Part shown: positions 23,900 through 37,847 of the stretch, piece by piece
How positions within the stretch are numbered: the first letter of the stretch is position 1
How the letters are laid out: the number at the start of each line of letters is the position of its first letter
DNA from: Mytilisepta virgata
Lineage: Eukaryota; Mollusca; Bivalvia; Mytilida; Mytilidae
Direction: 5' to 3'
Length of the DNA stretch: 64,000 nucleotides
NCBI GenBank assembly: GCA_028015205.1
Contig: CM051514.1
Location: 37,836,150 to 37,900,149, forward strand
Program-made: the position numbers and the translations under genes
The notes under the pieces: model-generated
Databases searched by the model: none
The model's input: the letters and a program-made list of their open reading frames with translations, nothing else
What the model was told of the DNA's origin: nothing

Positions 23900-24230
23900 A
23901 AGGGACGAGATCGAAAGTTCAATGTAGGATAACAAACTTAATTCACATAGTTTTTTAACTGACCCCCCCCCTTTCTTAACTTAATATGTGAAAAATTGAT
24001 TGACCAATATGGGCATATTCTTTGAGAGTATACTTTTTGTATCATGAGTTCTGTTTTTCCTCAACAATGTATGTTTGTTCTGTATATTGACTTGGACATC
24101 ATTTGAATCCGTATTTTTCAATCCGAAAAACGATGTCGGATAACAAAACTTGCAGCGATTTTTACCCCCCCACCCCAAACTATTTGAATTAAGTTTTTTA
24201 TCCTACATTGAACTTTTGATCTTGTCCCTA
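23900..24230. mobile_element. Inverted-repeat element (MITE-like), 331 bp
   Basis: The left end AGGGACGAGATCGAAAGTTC with AATGTAGGATAACAAACTTA is repeated inverted at the right end (complement of about 24185-24230). The arms are about 45-50 bp, and each is followed internally by a C-rich or G-rich tract. A solo left end of the same family is at 25658-25740. No clear target-site duplication was found. The minus-strand frame 23981-24178 is internal filler. Confidence 0.65.
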
Positions 24231-27200
24231 ACATTATTCATGCCGATGCACAGATTTACCGTTATTTTTTAGTCTGCAAATGACTATGAAAATATGAAAG
24301 AGGGATACGTTGGATCATTTTTTTTAAATTTTTATCATAAAATACCTGCATATACCTGACAAAAGGCTACGTAAAGGAACAACACATTTATAGATTTTCT
24401 TCTTTTTAAAGTTTAATACGGATTCACTAACATCAGTTTTCTTGATTATGGTAAACACTGTTGGGCGACAAATGTTTTAAGTTCTGAATAGATACGGCAT
24501 CTTCTAAAAATAATGTGAATTTTAAACAGTTTATCCCTACTAAAATCACCAATGGGATGTGCTCCTAGGCGACAGGAGGAAGGTACAGAAAAGAAGAATC
24601 AATCATAAAACCGAAGGTTATTGGCAGGAATTGACATAGGTATAAATATTTTGGTGTCCAGATTAAAATGAAAAAACAAATACATTACAAAAGAAAACAA
24701 AATTTTAACACAGGGGATGTGAGATGTTGGTTTCGAGAACGTAGTAAGTTGAAGTACGTGTGAGACATTTTTCCTATATGTTTTGTGCTCAACGCAGACA
24801 ATATAGAAAGAGGAAAGGATAATTAACTCAAACTAATGTAGAGCAAGGTGTAAATACCGAAATTGTCAAACAATCTCCAAGGGCTTGCGAAATATGCATA
24901 TTTGCACTCCTTAATTTAAAAAAAAAATGGTCTACTGTTTTCCAGAATGAAAGATTTGAAATTGTGTACAAGATAAAATGAAGGGAATTGATATCACATT
25001 TACTTACGAATCATAGACTGATTTTTTAAAAAAAATCCAAATAATACATGTACCAAACGTGAAAAAGTAGAAATACATGAAAATATTAAAGGACAACATT
25101 TCTCTTCATTTGTATTTCAATTTGTGTCAATAGTCAACGAATAAGCTATGCCTGCTTCTTTATAAAAGTTAGTTTAGTTATTTTATTTAAAGTAAGCACA
25201 TCAGACTAAACTAATCTCTCTTGGATTTATATTCATTTTGTTATTTTGACCCTTTTTGTACGCGTTACACTTTGTTTGCTGTTAAAGTATTTCAACTAGA
25301 TTTTGAAATATTCCGGCTATAAACTTACCGGGACAAAATTCGGAAATTACATGTAAAAGCACGGCTCCCTATCTATTTTCGGCAGTAGACCTACAGTATT
25401 ACTCATAAACACGTGTATCTCCAGCAGTGAAAAGAAATTTCATTGGCCAAATAAAATTCACAACTTGGAAGCTTTCTTCTTGAATTTAAGATAACCAATA
25501 TCGAATTCGATTACTATTCTTCGGATCATGAATCTCGAATTCCGAATGTCGAAACTCGCATGATCCTTCCTTTTCTACGAATGTGTGTTATTCACTGGTC
25601 TATGTTTCACTGTTGAATGTTATTGTTTTCATTTTACATTATTGCAGAAACCTATTAGGGACGAGATCAAAAGTTCAATGTAGGATAAAAAACTTAATTC
25701 ACATATTTTTTTTCACTGACCCCCCCCCCCTCTCTTAACTAATTTTGGATATTGATTTTGCAATCATCTCAACTTTATAAAATTGTTTGTAATGTTCTTA
25801 CGAGACTATAACGAAACATTCCCATCTACGTCATACCTATACATAGAAGTCAGTGGACGGTATTCTGTGGTAAATGTAATAAATACAATTTAAGAACCTT
25901 TCTTTTAATGGAAATAATAAAATACCAATATCAATGGCATAATTTTTTTCAAATTTTAATGTTTATGCATTATTGCTTGTGATTGGAATGTGTCTTCCTA
26001 AACAGAAAAAATACTGTCACTCAAAGTTATGTTTAACGTTTGTTATAATCATCACTACATGTAATTGTATTGACTAATATAGGGCTTTTATGACGAAAAT
26101 GAAATTAGATATCTTCAGTTAGGTTTTAACTCCTACCTGATTTGACAGATTTGATATCTATTTTTCTTATTAAAGCAGAACATTCTCCTATTCCTATTTC
26201 TCTGTCATGGCAAGTGTTCATTTTTTTAGTTTGGTCTCACTGTACAGTTTACATGTGTCTGTATTTGGGTTTCCATCTTATGATTTAAACCTTCAATTTA
26301 TTGCCTCGGTGATAGATTTGAAAAGGTTTCTTTTTAACTCGTACGCACACAAATTGACAAAACGAAGCAGACTAACTGTTGCATGCAGATATAAATCAAA
26401 TCTTGGTAAAGAGAAAAAGCTTTTTATAATATAATATAAACGAGAAATTATGTATTTTCCAAATACAAAAAAGCCATAAACGCAGAGATTTTATCGACAT
26501 TATAATAGTTTAAATTGCATTTACAAGATCTCCACTTAAAACGTGCCAAATTTGTCTTTTTGTAAATTCGTTGTATCAAATGATATATTTATAAATATAT
26601 TTTGTAGACATTCAATTACTAATAAAATAGTAACTATCTATAGTTCATAAAATATTTTATATAAAATCGGAAAGAATACTGTTTGGAATACAAATACAAG
26701 AACGTTTTATCCTTAGATAATATCGTTTCATGATTTTACAAAAGAAAATGTTTTTATCAGAAACTAGTAGCAACAGAAGAAGATATATAGGGTGACACCT
26801 TAAAGAAATAAATCAAAACACAATTGTACATTGGCTCCATTTTCATATTGCAGCTTGAGGCTGAGTGTCCAAACAGAAGTCAGGCAACACATACACACAT
26901 GTAATTTATATTATCATAAAATATCTATTTCACATTATCATATACATGGTGTGGAAATTAATCTATTCTTCTTCATGAGATTGAGTGTTAAAACTAATTA
27001 TAAGGCATTTAAAAACACTAAATGATTGTCAAGTGCAAAGACTGTCATTTCTTATTGAATTTCGAAATGTAATTAGATTTGGCAAGGGACAAATCTTAGG
27101 TTACTCCAATATAAATAGATTGTTGCAACATAATACTTTCAGTTTGCGTACTGACGTAAGTGAAACTTACCTCCAACTTTTAAATTGGAAGTAAATAAAT

Positions 27201-27660
27201 AAATTTTAATAATTGTTGATTACATGTATAAATGTATTAAATATCTAACGCTGCTGTGTGGCACAAGTCCCTAGATACAGGGTATGGCCAGCTCAGTTGC
27301 TATTATTTCTGCAGTAACGGAACTGACACATGTGTAGAACTCCGTGACTCCTACCAACAGCGGGCACGATTTTAGTATTATTAATTTCTTTTTTTTTAAT
27401 ATAAATTTCATCCAAATAAGTTGTTGAATCTAATTTTAAAAAGTATTCCCACTTAAGCATACCCTCTATTTGACGTATCTTTTTTTATCAAATATGTACA
27501 GTGAATACAAAACGTACAAAAAACAAAAAACAAATGAATGTCATTATGCAAATTTGCTCGATATTTGAATAATTTTAAAATAATATGACATCCATGAATA
27601 ATTTTTACCTATAAAATACAGTAACTACACTTCTGATACAGAATGGATTAAAATAACAAT
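24231..27660. other. AT-rich non-coding stretch
   Basis: No exon with convincing protein features. Short frames (26207-26434, 26831-27025, 26985-27194) have low-complexity AT-driven composition and no recognisable motif. A more GC-balanced block at about 27245-27370 stands out and may be a repeat fragment, but it is not identified. Confidence 0.4.
25658..25740 (+). repeat. Solo end of the 23900-24230 element family
   Basis: AGGGACGAGATCAAAAGTTC, AATGTAGGATAAAAAACTTA and a long C tract match the left terminus of the inverted-repeat element at 23900. No matching right end is seen downstream, so it is a truncated copy. Confidence 0.6.
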
Positions 27661-29010
27661 AAACATATTACATATAACTTCAACAAGTAATATGATCGAT
27701 ATAATATATTGATCTTTGTCACAAAAACTTGCTCTTTACATAACGAAATTTTACATATCTGATACCACAACGTAACATATTGTTGCACAGAAAAACATCT
27801 CCAAGTGGCCTGATATCAAATATTAAATCTCACTATCAAATTGGTTTGCAATTGATGAATCCATTATAATTTTAACATGAAAAGTAACAATGTTTCAATA
27901 CCTCTCCTAAAATGTAGAACTGATATTAAGATTTAAGAAAGTTAACAGTGAAAGTGAAAAACTGACATATATCTCCTTTATAGTTATATTTAGAATGGAT
28001 GGGCGAATTGTTGTTTAACGTCAAGTGGAAGCCAGGTGCATATCAGGACGAGAACATGTATGATAATGAATATGATCCCTGCTTTGTACTAGACAGACAC
28101 GCTGAGCCGGATTTTTAATGTGCTAGCTCACGGCGTAACTGTCCGCAGGAAGACATATCACCCCACTCGGACATTATAATGACTTCGAGCCGACCAGTAG
28201 ATCTTTGCTCTTACTCCTAGATGCCGCGTGCTTGGCGAAGAAGCAGCAAATGCCAATTTTAATATCTTTGATTTGACCCGGCCGGAGATCGAACCCGCGA
28301 TCTTCCGCCCTTGAGGCGAGCACGCTACCAACAGACCACCGAGGCGGTTACTATTTATTTAGGTATATGAAGAAAACCAACAGGTATGTTAAAATTTCTT
28401 TGTAATATTTTTATTTAGATTTTAAATTCATCCAAACTTTCTGTGATTTAAAATTTGGTAAAGCAATATTTCAATCTCTATTCTCATGAATGAATATAAG
28501 TAGCCTGACTTGTATAAATATTTATGTGAATATTGGTAGTAAATTCTTTTATACCAATATAAGGCATATTTTGTCGCTTTACGAATTTTATTGTGCAGAG
28601 TTGTGATTATTTTCACAAAATTTGCTTTTTACGTAACGAACTTTTAATATATCATATATCACACCTTAACATGCACACAAAAACACCTGCAGGTGTCCTG
28701 TGTCGTTTGTTAAATTTAAATATCAAATTGGTTTACAATTGATGAATCTATTATAATTTTCAAATCAATAGTAACAATGCTACATGGACTTTTCGTTTGA
28801 TCTTCTGAAAGGCAAAATGAATATTGGAATTTAAGTAAAGTTTACATAATGGTTGTTTGAAATGGAAACGAAGATATAATATTACATATATCCTTTTCAT
28901 ATTTGTTTAGGTATATGAAGAAGAAAACGAACAGGTATGTCAAAATGTTATATTTTTTATTTGGATTTTAAAATGATCTCAACTTTCTGTTATTTTACAT
29001 TTGGTAAAGC
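27660..29010. repeat. Local tandem duplication interrupted by a SINE
   Basis: Blocks ATCAAATTGGTTTGCAATTG (about 27836) and ATCAAATTGGTTTACAATTG (about 28722), followed by GATGAATC-ATTATAATTTT, and later TTTAGGTATATGAAGAA (28357 and 28906) with ACTTTCTGT and TTTGGTAAAGCAAT, show two diverged copies of a unit of about 500-900 bp. The first copy is split by a family-2 SINE, which therefore inserted after the local duplication. Confidence 0.65.
27994..28349 (-). repeat. tRNA-derived SINE (family 2), best-preserved copy
   Basis: Read on the minus strand the head begins near 28349 with CCGCCTCGGTGGTCTGTTGG, has an A-box-like TGGTCTGTTGGTAGC and a B box GGTTCGATCTC, then a body of about 260 bp and a tail near TGGATGGGCG. 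It is a pseudo-tRNA head, not a functional tRNA gene, because it is fused to the repeated body. Confidence 0.75.
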
Positions 29011-29875
29011 AATCTTTCAAACTCTTAGGTATTGGTTATGCTGGGATGTCAAGTTTTCATTGAGTTATTGTTTTACACAACGCCACCTATTCTCAAGGTA
29101 TAATATAGAAGAAAGAAAAATCTAGACTGGTATTCGATTTCAGTATCTAATATATGTACATGTTTAGATGATGCCATTTCTCTATAGGTTTATAATTCTG
29201 AATTTAAGGATATCAAGAATCGTTTATGTCATCATGAACTTAAAATAAACCGGACTATAGACAAAATGACTTTGCATCCTACCTCTACAGGGTAGAATGG
29301 ACTAGAAATCAAAAGTCTATGAGAGACGCTGTGATTACATCCTGCTAATTGCGAACTTTTCCTTTCCAAGAAATGTTAAACATACCAATGTCTCCGGCTT
29401 ATGACGACCATATTTCAATTAATCACTGCTTCCATGTCTGTGACCGGAAAACAGAGCCAAATTAATGTCACGTAATTTCCTTGTCAAAATTGTGCCAACT
29501 TTTGTTTATATCATCATTACAGAAAATGGATGGTCGTTATCACGATTTAATTACATGTAGCTGAGACGGAGTTTTTCATTAATTCTAAAGATATTCGATA
29601 TCTTCCGCTAGTTTTTTTCTTTCTACAGGATGACACACCGTCTTCTTGACTGAACATCTGATTTTTTCAAATACAATGTGACCTTTGTTATTACTTGAAC
29701 ATTTTTGGAATTTCAAATTGCTTTATGTTTATATATTTCTTGTTCTATATCTCTTCTATCGCTTTGTATCGATATTTGTTTTTTCAAACTGTTTAAATAT
29801 TTTAAATGTTTTCTATGTAATTTTTTTGTACATTGCACCTGTTTGCAAGAGCTTACCATGTCTTTGGTCTTTTAA
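29010..29875. other. Non-coding stretch before copy B
   Basis: AT-rich. The frame 29685-29939 runs into duplicated sequence and is a T-rich artefact. If the duplicated unit extends left of the window, part of this stretch may also belong to copy B. Confidence 0.35.
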
Positions 29876-30568
29876 TTTCCCCTTTTTTCATGGTCTCTTA
29901 ATGTTTCCCTTCAGTTCTTCCAATGGTTTGTTTTACTGATAAATGTGAAATCCTCAGCTGTACATCCTTTATGTTTAACTAGTATATCTAAGTGACAGAA
30001 TAGAATAAATACAAGGTTGGATGCAGACAGCAATGTAGAAATCCGAGTGACAATAAAAAGCGATAACGACTAAGATAAAGACAAAATTATTGGCAATTAT
30101 GTATTTTAAAAATAATCTAAAGCCTTAAACACAGAGAATTTATATGGTCGGGTTGTTGTCTCTTTGACACATTCCCCGTTTCCATTCTCTATTCTATAAT
30201 GGTTAAAATTGCATGTAAATGATCACCATTTCATAACTGTCACTACATTTTATGTACTTTCCCTTATGTGATTCATAATTCCGGTACTGAAATACCTTTT
30301 CCATCATAAAAATCAAAATAATAAAAGAATATACATAATAATAATACAAATAAAACTTTACGTGTAGCTTTAAAAAATGGCTATTGTTGACAGTAATTTA
30401 CTTATCAAACGACGTGTCATTTGTAACATATTTTAGAAAAAGAAAGATAGTCAACACTTTTCATTTGATAAAAGAAGAAAAATATAAGAATATAATCGTC
30501 GTAAGTGAATGTGTTGCTTTTTCAGGGTTTAACAAAAAGATATTTTTTGATAAAAAAAAATAGTCACC

Positions 30569-33500
30569 ATGAAAAGCATGATGAGAGGTAATAAAAGAAG
30601 TCAGGTGAGGTTATATTGTAAAGAAATAAATCAAAACAATTTCATCATACATGTAAATAGATATGATAAGTGCAATAGGAAATATTCATTTATGTATAGT
30701 TAAAACCGCAGTACACCCGTGTATTTTTTTGCATGTGAATAACATTAATTTTAGAGGCACAGACAGACGTGTATTGAAATTACAATAAGCATCGATTGTA
30801 AAGTCAGACTTTTTGTGCTTTGCTCTAGAAAATTATTTTTCTGTTTGACGCAATGTAAAGCTTCATATGCGGAGCAAGAACTGCTAACCCTTAGGGAGCA
30901 CCTGAATTCCCTCCTGGTTTTTATAGGAGTTCGTGTTGTTCATTGTTTTTTTAGTTTTCAGTGTTTATTTGTTGTGCTTGTGGTTGTTTTTGTCTTCCCA
31001 GGTTTGTCTGTCTAATGGATTGCAGTTTTTTTTTGTGTTTGCTCTTTAGGTATATTTGTCCTCTTTATTACATGCACTTCAATATTTATCATATTCTTTG
31101 AATATATTTTGGTTCGTGGACTGAGACTGATATGCTTTGCATGGTTATAATCATGATAATTGCACATACAACCACTGTTCTCATTAACTTTTTAATTCAT
31201 TTTGACATGTATATCTATGTATAAAATTGATAATGCTTTTCTGTTTTCTTCCTGGATGGACTGTCAGAAAGCATTGCAAATGGTCAAGTACTGGATAACA
31301 ACTCCTATTTTGTATTTAATGAATGTTGATTTTACCAAAAAATCTCTAGCAAAGAAACTGCCCAATCTCAAACTCATACCAGTTGTTTTATTTCGCTAAA
31401 GGTATACAATGTTAGAAAGCCTTCATCTTTAAAAAAAAAAGGTATCGAAACTGATATACCAATGTCTGATAAATAATTCATACTTAAGCGATCTGATTTT
31501 GTGCCGTTTTATTCTATTCTAAATGTCTCGTTCAATTTAAAAGCTGAAGTTAAGTTTTTACACAATATATTATCAAACTCAACATTTATTCTGCAAGCAA
31601 TGCATTTGGGTAAAACTATATACTTAATTCAGATATTTTGCAGCACCTTATTGATAAAATGTTTAAACTAAAGTTCTCTAAGTTTTTAAACGTGTCCACC
31701 ATCAAACAGAAAAAAAACACTATGTTAGAAAAAAACATCATTTTCCAATGCATATTTATAAAACCAAATACAAGATAAGTACATGAACGTGTTTATATAC
31801 TTTTTTTTACACATCTATATCTTTTTTTCCAGATTTTTAGGTTCCAGTTCAGACATCTCTGTTTCACATTGCTCTTGTGTTACCTGCTTTCCGTTGGCAC
31901 CATCTACTTTGTCAATAATCATTTTAATGGAATTTTATCACGTGTCGACAAGTTGCTTAGAAATTATAACATACGTGGAGTATTCATGATTGAAAAAAAG
32001 AAAAAGAATGAAAATAGTTCTGAGCTGGAAAAAGCTTTAAGAGTATACCTAAATTTCACTCACGATACCAACGCCTGCCATTGGCCTCCAACAGATTTAT
32101 GTGTGTATTTACTGATATGTCATTTAAACTTTAAACTTTAGACATCCAAGAAATCATGCTAATTGGTCAATACAATTTATAGAATTGGTTTGAATTGTAC
32201 TATTAACTACATATAAAATGTATCACAAAATACCGAATAAAGTTGATGCACTGTATGGCCATTTCATTGACTGACAGTAATAACTACAAGCAGCCGTCTA
32301 ATCACAGAGAAGAAAATGTGTTTTGAAACACTTTGCCACCAGTTACGATTCGGCATTATGATGATCAAGAACAGTAAATATTATAAGAAAAATGCGCGTC
32401 CTTAGACCCCTTGGTCACCAAATGTCTCCTTATTTAAATAACTAATGATCTTTAGATGCATGCAACACTCGTTAGCACAACTTATATGTTATAGTTGTTT
32501 TTTTTATGAAAAGCAGAAATTTTTTTTCAGTTGGACGACAAAAACTAAACAAAAGTATGTTTTCGTTTGAGATGTTAGAGAAGAGGTATAGCTTCATGGA
32601 ATATGGACATTACACTCCAAAATGTAAACCTTATCAGAAAGTGGCTTTAATTGTACCTTACAGAAACAGGGAACCACAGTTAAAAGCTTTTATCAATAAT
32701 GTGCTGCCAAGGATAAATCGACAACAACAAGAATTTGGTATATATCTTGTAGAGCAGGTAATGTTTACATTTGACGTATACCAATCTGTCAACATAACTA
32801 CATAGACAAAGTCTGCGTTTAGAACTTATTACGACAATAGGGTGTTAAACAACAGTAAATCAATCAATCATTAATGACTATACCTACATGGTTACATGTA
32901 ATTAGTGGATATGTGCCCATAAGGTTCATAATTCTTTTTCATAAAAGACGCTTTAAGGTTTTCAACAATGAGTCAAAGGATCACAAGATCGGAATGGCAT
33001 ATAGGGTCGACTTCAAGCAGTACGTCTAAATAACAATTCGGAAAATAAATACATCAATATTTTTTCTCTCTCAATATATTTCACATAACATAAAACGTTT
33101 TCATTTTCTTCTTAACACAAACAAAATGTTTCAATGTTCACGTTACAGTATTGATAAATGAACCACTGTCATTGGTTTTGTTCTCAAGATATCTGAAACG
33201 GAAATACCATAAAAGACGCATCAAATTTACTCAATACACCAATTACACTTTATCTAAACCGGAGGTAAAAAACAGGATTAATGAATTGTACAATTTTGAT
33301 AATCAGATCAACGATGATGTTTATCATCTTTTCATTATGTATTTTCTTTTCTATTGAGAAAAAAATCACTTCGATATTAATCTAACAATGTTGATGTCTA
33401 GTTTAAACCCCCTCCTTAAGGTCATGAATAAATTTACTGAAAACTTAAATCTAAAAAAGCAATATCACATCACGGTCAAATTTTGACTTAATACTTGACA

Positions 33501-36500
33501 GACATATGATTCACGTGCAGTGGTTTAATAAAAGAATGACAGTTTGCGGGCAAGAAAAAAAATATTGATAGGTTTTAAGCTTGTCTGATGAGTCTTATGC
33601 ATTTTGTGCATAAAAATTGGTATTATAGAATTTACTGCAAGATTATCGTACATTAATTTACAATGCAATAGCTTACTACAATTCAGAGCTAACAAACTTT
33701 TATTTAATATTGCCTTGCTTTGTCTAAAATCTCTTATATATTCTTTTTGAGACAAACACCAAAATGACAAATGTCCATTTTATTAATCACCGTTACATGT
33801 AATGTACTTATCATTCAAGAAAAAAGAAATTTGTTTAAGGCCGATAGTTATCCGTTTAACAGAGGAATGCTCACCAATATTGGATACCAGCTTGCTATGG
33901 AAGACTATAGGTATGATTGTATTATTGTTCATGATGTTGATCTGTTACCGGAAGACGACAGAAACTTGTATTTTTGTAGCAATAAATCAGTGAACCACAT
34001 GGCTGGTAGAATGGAACGCCATAAGTACAGGTAAGAACAAATCTTTATTCCTACTACTTCTACGTGTCTAGCTGAAAGCCTATACTTATGGACATGGTTT
34101 GATAGTGTGTTGGAACAAGCCATAAAGCTGCTGTTTTAAATTTTGAATTAAGCTCATTTCTCTTAAAACAGGTTTATTTTACTTGTAAAAAAGACAGTGA
34201 CTAAGTTGTGCGCAGTTTTCCAAGGAAAGGTAAAACGGCAGAAATAATTATGCAGAAACTCTAAGATATCGCTATCTGACCTTCTGCGATCCCCACCTAC
34301 CAAGACAAACACTAAATGAACAAGTGTGTAGGACCAAAAAATAATACAACAAAATTAATAACCACAAAGCTTACTATATAAAGAAAGACAACCACTTAAA
34401 ATTCACTGTCATATCTTGCAATTGGGGCATACACACTTACAATGCAGACTGCAAGTGAAATCTTGAACTCAGTACATGTTCTATCTAATTTAGATTAAAG
34501 AAAAATTAAACATCATTTAAAAAATCATGTCTAACTAATCAGCATTCCTCACATCCAAACAAAAATGTAAGAAGAAACAACAACGAAAATGATGTACATA
34601 GACTCAGCTTCAAACGAAACATTATGTAAAAAAAAGAAAAAAAAGTTAAAACAAAACCTCATCAGATGTTAGAATCTTGCTTTAGGTTAAATTATTTAGT
34701 TTTTAACTCTTTTGTCATTTTATAACAGAACATTTTTTGGATTGTGTAAGTATCACTTTCACACCAGAATCCACATGTTAGCAGCTGACCTGGTGATATT
34801 GACTCTTGAGACTCAATGGTAACAACTGACATTCATGTGTTATATGTGCACATTTCAACAAACCAGCACTCAAAGCTGAAAATGTTGAAAGCCGAAAAAA
34901 TAAACAAAATGTCATACAACATAACAAAATTTCATATTACCAAATACGTTAAACCTACATATATTTATCAATTACGGACTTTGAATCGGGTCAATACAAT
35001 ATATATGGACCTGGTAGAATGATATCGACCGAGATCGATATCAACCTAACAGGTCTATTTATAATGTGTTGGCCGAATTAAAAGTCTTTAATTGTTATAC
35101 TAAATATGCACTATCTGTTTTCAAAAAACCTTCCTCAGCACTTTCAAACAAGAATATGTCAAATGAGCATTTTGATAGTTATCCACGTAGACAATGAAAT
35201 ATCAAGTGAAACAGATTTAATCAAATAAAATGGAAAAACTCTACATTTTGAATCCGAATCTAATGTTAGTAATATGGAGTCAATGTGCTTTTACAAGAGG
35301 TCAATACATGAAATATCCTGGTACATGTAATCATGTGACAAAACTAACCAATGAGAAAACATGTAATAAGTAAATATATAGCTATGCAGGAGGAGGAGGA
35401 ATAAATTAACCAATTTTTTTACAATACATCTGCAAACGAATATCTAAACAATAAGATTTAAAAAAAACATGATTATTGCAACATCTGTAAAAAAATCTCG
35501 GTATTCCATTTTTAAACAGTTTACCATATCCAGGGTTCGCTGGTGGAATAACCTCAATGACTACTGAACAGTTCAGGAAAAGTAATGGATTTTCAAACAC
35601 ATTCTTTGGTTGGGGTGGAGAGGATGACAATTTTAAAACAAGGTACAAAGATCTACATGTATAGCATGTTTTCTTGATCTGTAAAATGTATACTATGTGC
35701 TCCTAATGCTTCATAAACTTATTTCCTGGTAAAAAAAAAAAAATTGTGGCTTTGATAAAATAATACACATTTCAAAAAAAAAGAAAAGCCAGATTCTGAA
35801 ATATAACATGTTTTAAATTGTTGGAAGCAAAATGTTCAAGCGTTCATTTCTATAGAGTGAATTCATAACACCGAAAATTTCCTCTCGTTAAAAGTTACGG
35901 AAAAAGACGCAGTTAACGTTTTTATTGAAAAAAACACTTTTTTTAATTCATCATTTTTTTCTATAAACAAGACAGTTTATGCAATTGTATAGAACCTGTA
36001 CTGGGGCATAAAATTGTATTTAAATTAGATATTTAAATAGTGTATAATGTATTAGTGTTCGTTCATTCTTTGTGCATGTAATTATGTAGGTTGAACAATG
36101 CTGGGTTCCTCATCAGAAGACCTTTGGAGATATTTTCTCATTGTGGAGACATTGAACACGAAAAGGCTAAACCTGGCAAACATAGGTAATTTTAAGTAAT
36201 CTACTAATTTGCAGTGTAATGTTTGTAGATGTATGTTTAGAACTGGTATATTGTGACATTATTTTTCTTTATAACATTATAGAAAATTGTATGAAGATAA
36301 CAGAGCATGGTGGGAAAATGTTCCAAACAAATAAAACATTTTAATAGTTTGAAAACGTTTCGTTTTCTGATATTGCATGATAGGTTAGGTTACTTAACAT
36401 TGGCCTACGCCGTTACAGTGAAAAAAAAAATCCGTTCTCCACCCGGTTGTTTGAACAAGTGTTAAATTTAACCATTGGTTAAAAGTAGTGCGTTTCTTTA

Positions 36501-37847
36501 CAATTTTACCGTCGGTTAAATTTAACGATGGGTTAAATATGTTGAACAACTGGGCCCTGTGGGTCACGAAGATTCATTTCCTACACATGACAAATGATTC
36601 TTGGAGTACAAGAACATATGATAGCTTTTCTAATAATGTCTCATAACCGAAACGTATCTTAATTAACACAAGTGAAATGAAAGTTTTATTGTATTAGGTA
36701 TAAAGTTATGCGAAAGGCAAAGGAAATGTGGAAATTTGAAGGATTGAACAGTTTGCGATACCAGCTACTAAAAAAGGAAAAGAAAAAATTGTATATTTGG
36801 ATCTATGTGAAAATAGATAAGGTGAGTTACCATGCACAGTATACAGCACGTGTAACTGTTTCTTTTCTGAACAAAACGTTTAAATCTTGCATTGGTGATA
36901 ATGTTTACCATATATTAAAAGCATTCAAGCAAACCATTTGTTGTAAAATTTACGACGTTTTAGATTAATGAACTTCCAACCTCCTTTTAAAACAGACTGG
37001 GGCACTTTGAATTTGTACTTGCCTGTCAGTTCTTAAGAACTTTAAAATATTCTATTCCGAAAAGGATACATTGTTCCCATCAATATCTACTCTTCTCTTG
37101 GATAAATACATGTAAAACATGTGTACATTTATATTTCTTTTGATATTTCAGTATTTAATATATTCAGGGGCCTCGGTGGCCGAGTGGTCTAGGTAGTTCG
37201 TCATGACTACTAATGATCACTAGCCTGTCAACGCTGGGGTTGTGAGTTCGAATCTCACCTGTGGCGGGGTGTGTTCGACTCCGACCTTAATTGACAAGGA
37301 TTGCCAATTTTCCTACCGAAGGTCGGTGGTTCTCTCCGGCTTCCTCCACCAATAAAAACTGGCCGCCGCGAAATGGCCAAATGTGCTGAAAACGGCGTTA
37401 AACCCCAACTAAACTAACAAACAATAATATATTCATGAATAGTTCTTATTGAAGCTGAATAAATCATTATTGTCTTCCTTCATTTCATAATGAGTATTCT
37501 GTCAAAGATACAAAGACAATAACACTCATTACTCCTATAAAAGACCGCCCGGTTTCAGTTAAAATAAAATGGTACACGAAGTGAAGCATGGAAGTTGTCA
37601 TGGTCGAAAATAATTTAGAAGTGGTAAAGAGTGATAAGTACCCACTTCCACGGAATCCATCTTCTGTATCCAATGTACATGTATATGTACATATTTATTG
37701 TGACAGTTTCAGAAAAATCTCATAATTGAGAGTTAATTTATCTCGCGTGTCCGTTGAAGAAACCAAAAAGAACATGTAATTACCTAACTTACTTTTTTAC
37801 TTTTTCAGAGTGTTGTTGGTAATCTTGAAGAAGTTAAACTTGCTTGA
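30569..37847 (+). CDS. Beta-1,4-galactosyltransferase family enzyme, copy B (8 coding exons, 367 aa)
   Basis: Paralogue of the gene at 693-8116. Coding exons: 30569-30604, 31833-32100, 32531-32757, 33840-34030, 35520-35642, 36090-36185, 36698-36821, 37809-37847; lengths are identical to copy A (36, 268, 227, 191, 123, 96, 124, 39 nt), with all GT-AG sites kept. By eye only three coding differences exist: Ser7 to Gly in exon 1, one silent change in exon 4, and Thr to Lys in exon 7 (within QLLKTEKKK). Anchor, D209-x-D211, GWGGEDD and H305 are all kept, so both copies should be functional enzymes. Poly(A) signal AATAAA at 37857-37862. Confidence 0.93.
36442..36554. repeat. Small palindromic element (MITE-like), copy B
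   Basis: Copy B partner of 6698-6810 in the same intron, with the same inverted CCCGGTTGTT / AACAACTGGG ends. Confidence 0.55.
37167..37422 (+). repeat. tRNA-derived SINE (family 1), copy B
   Basis: Partner of 7427-7692, with a short deletion (GGTTCTCTCCGGCTTCC here against a longer version with GGGTACTCC in copy A). Pol III A and B boxes are intact. Confidence 0.8.

Noticed and set aside
28260..28349. Possible tRNA gene on the minus strand
   Set aside because: It is the head of a family-2 SINE shared with 15711-16045 and 11101-11490.
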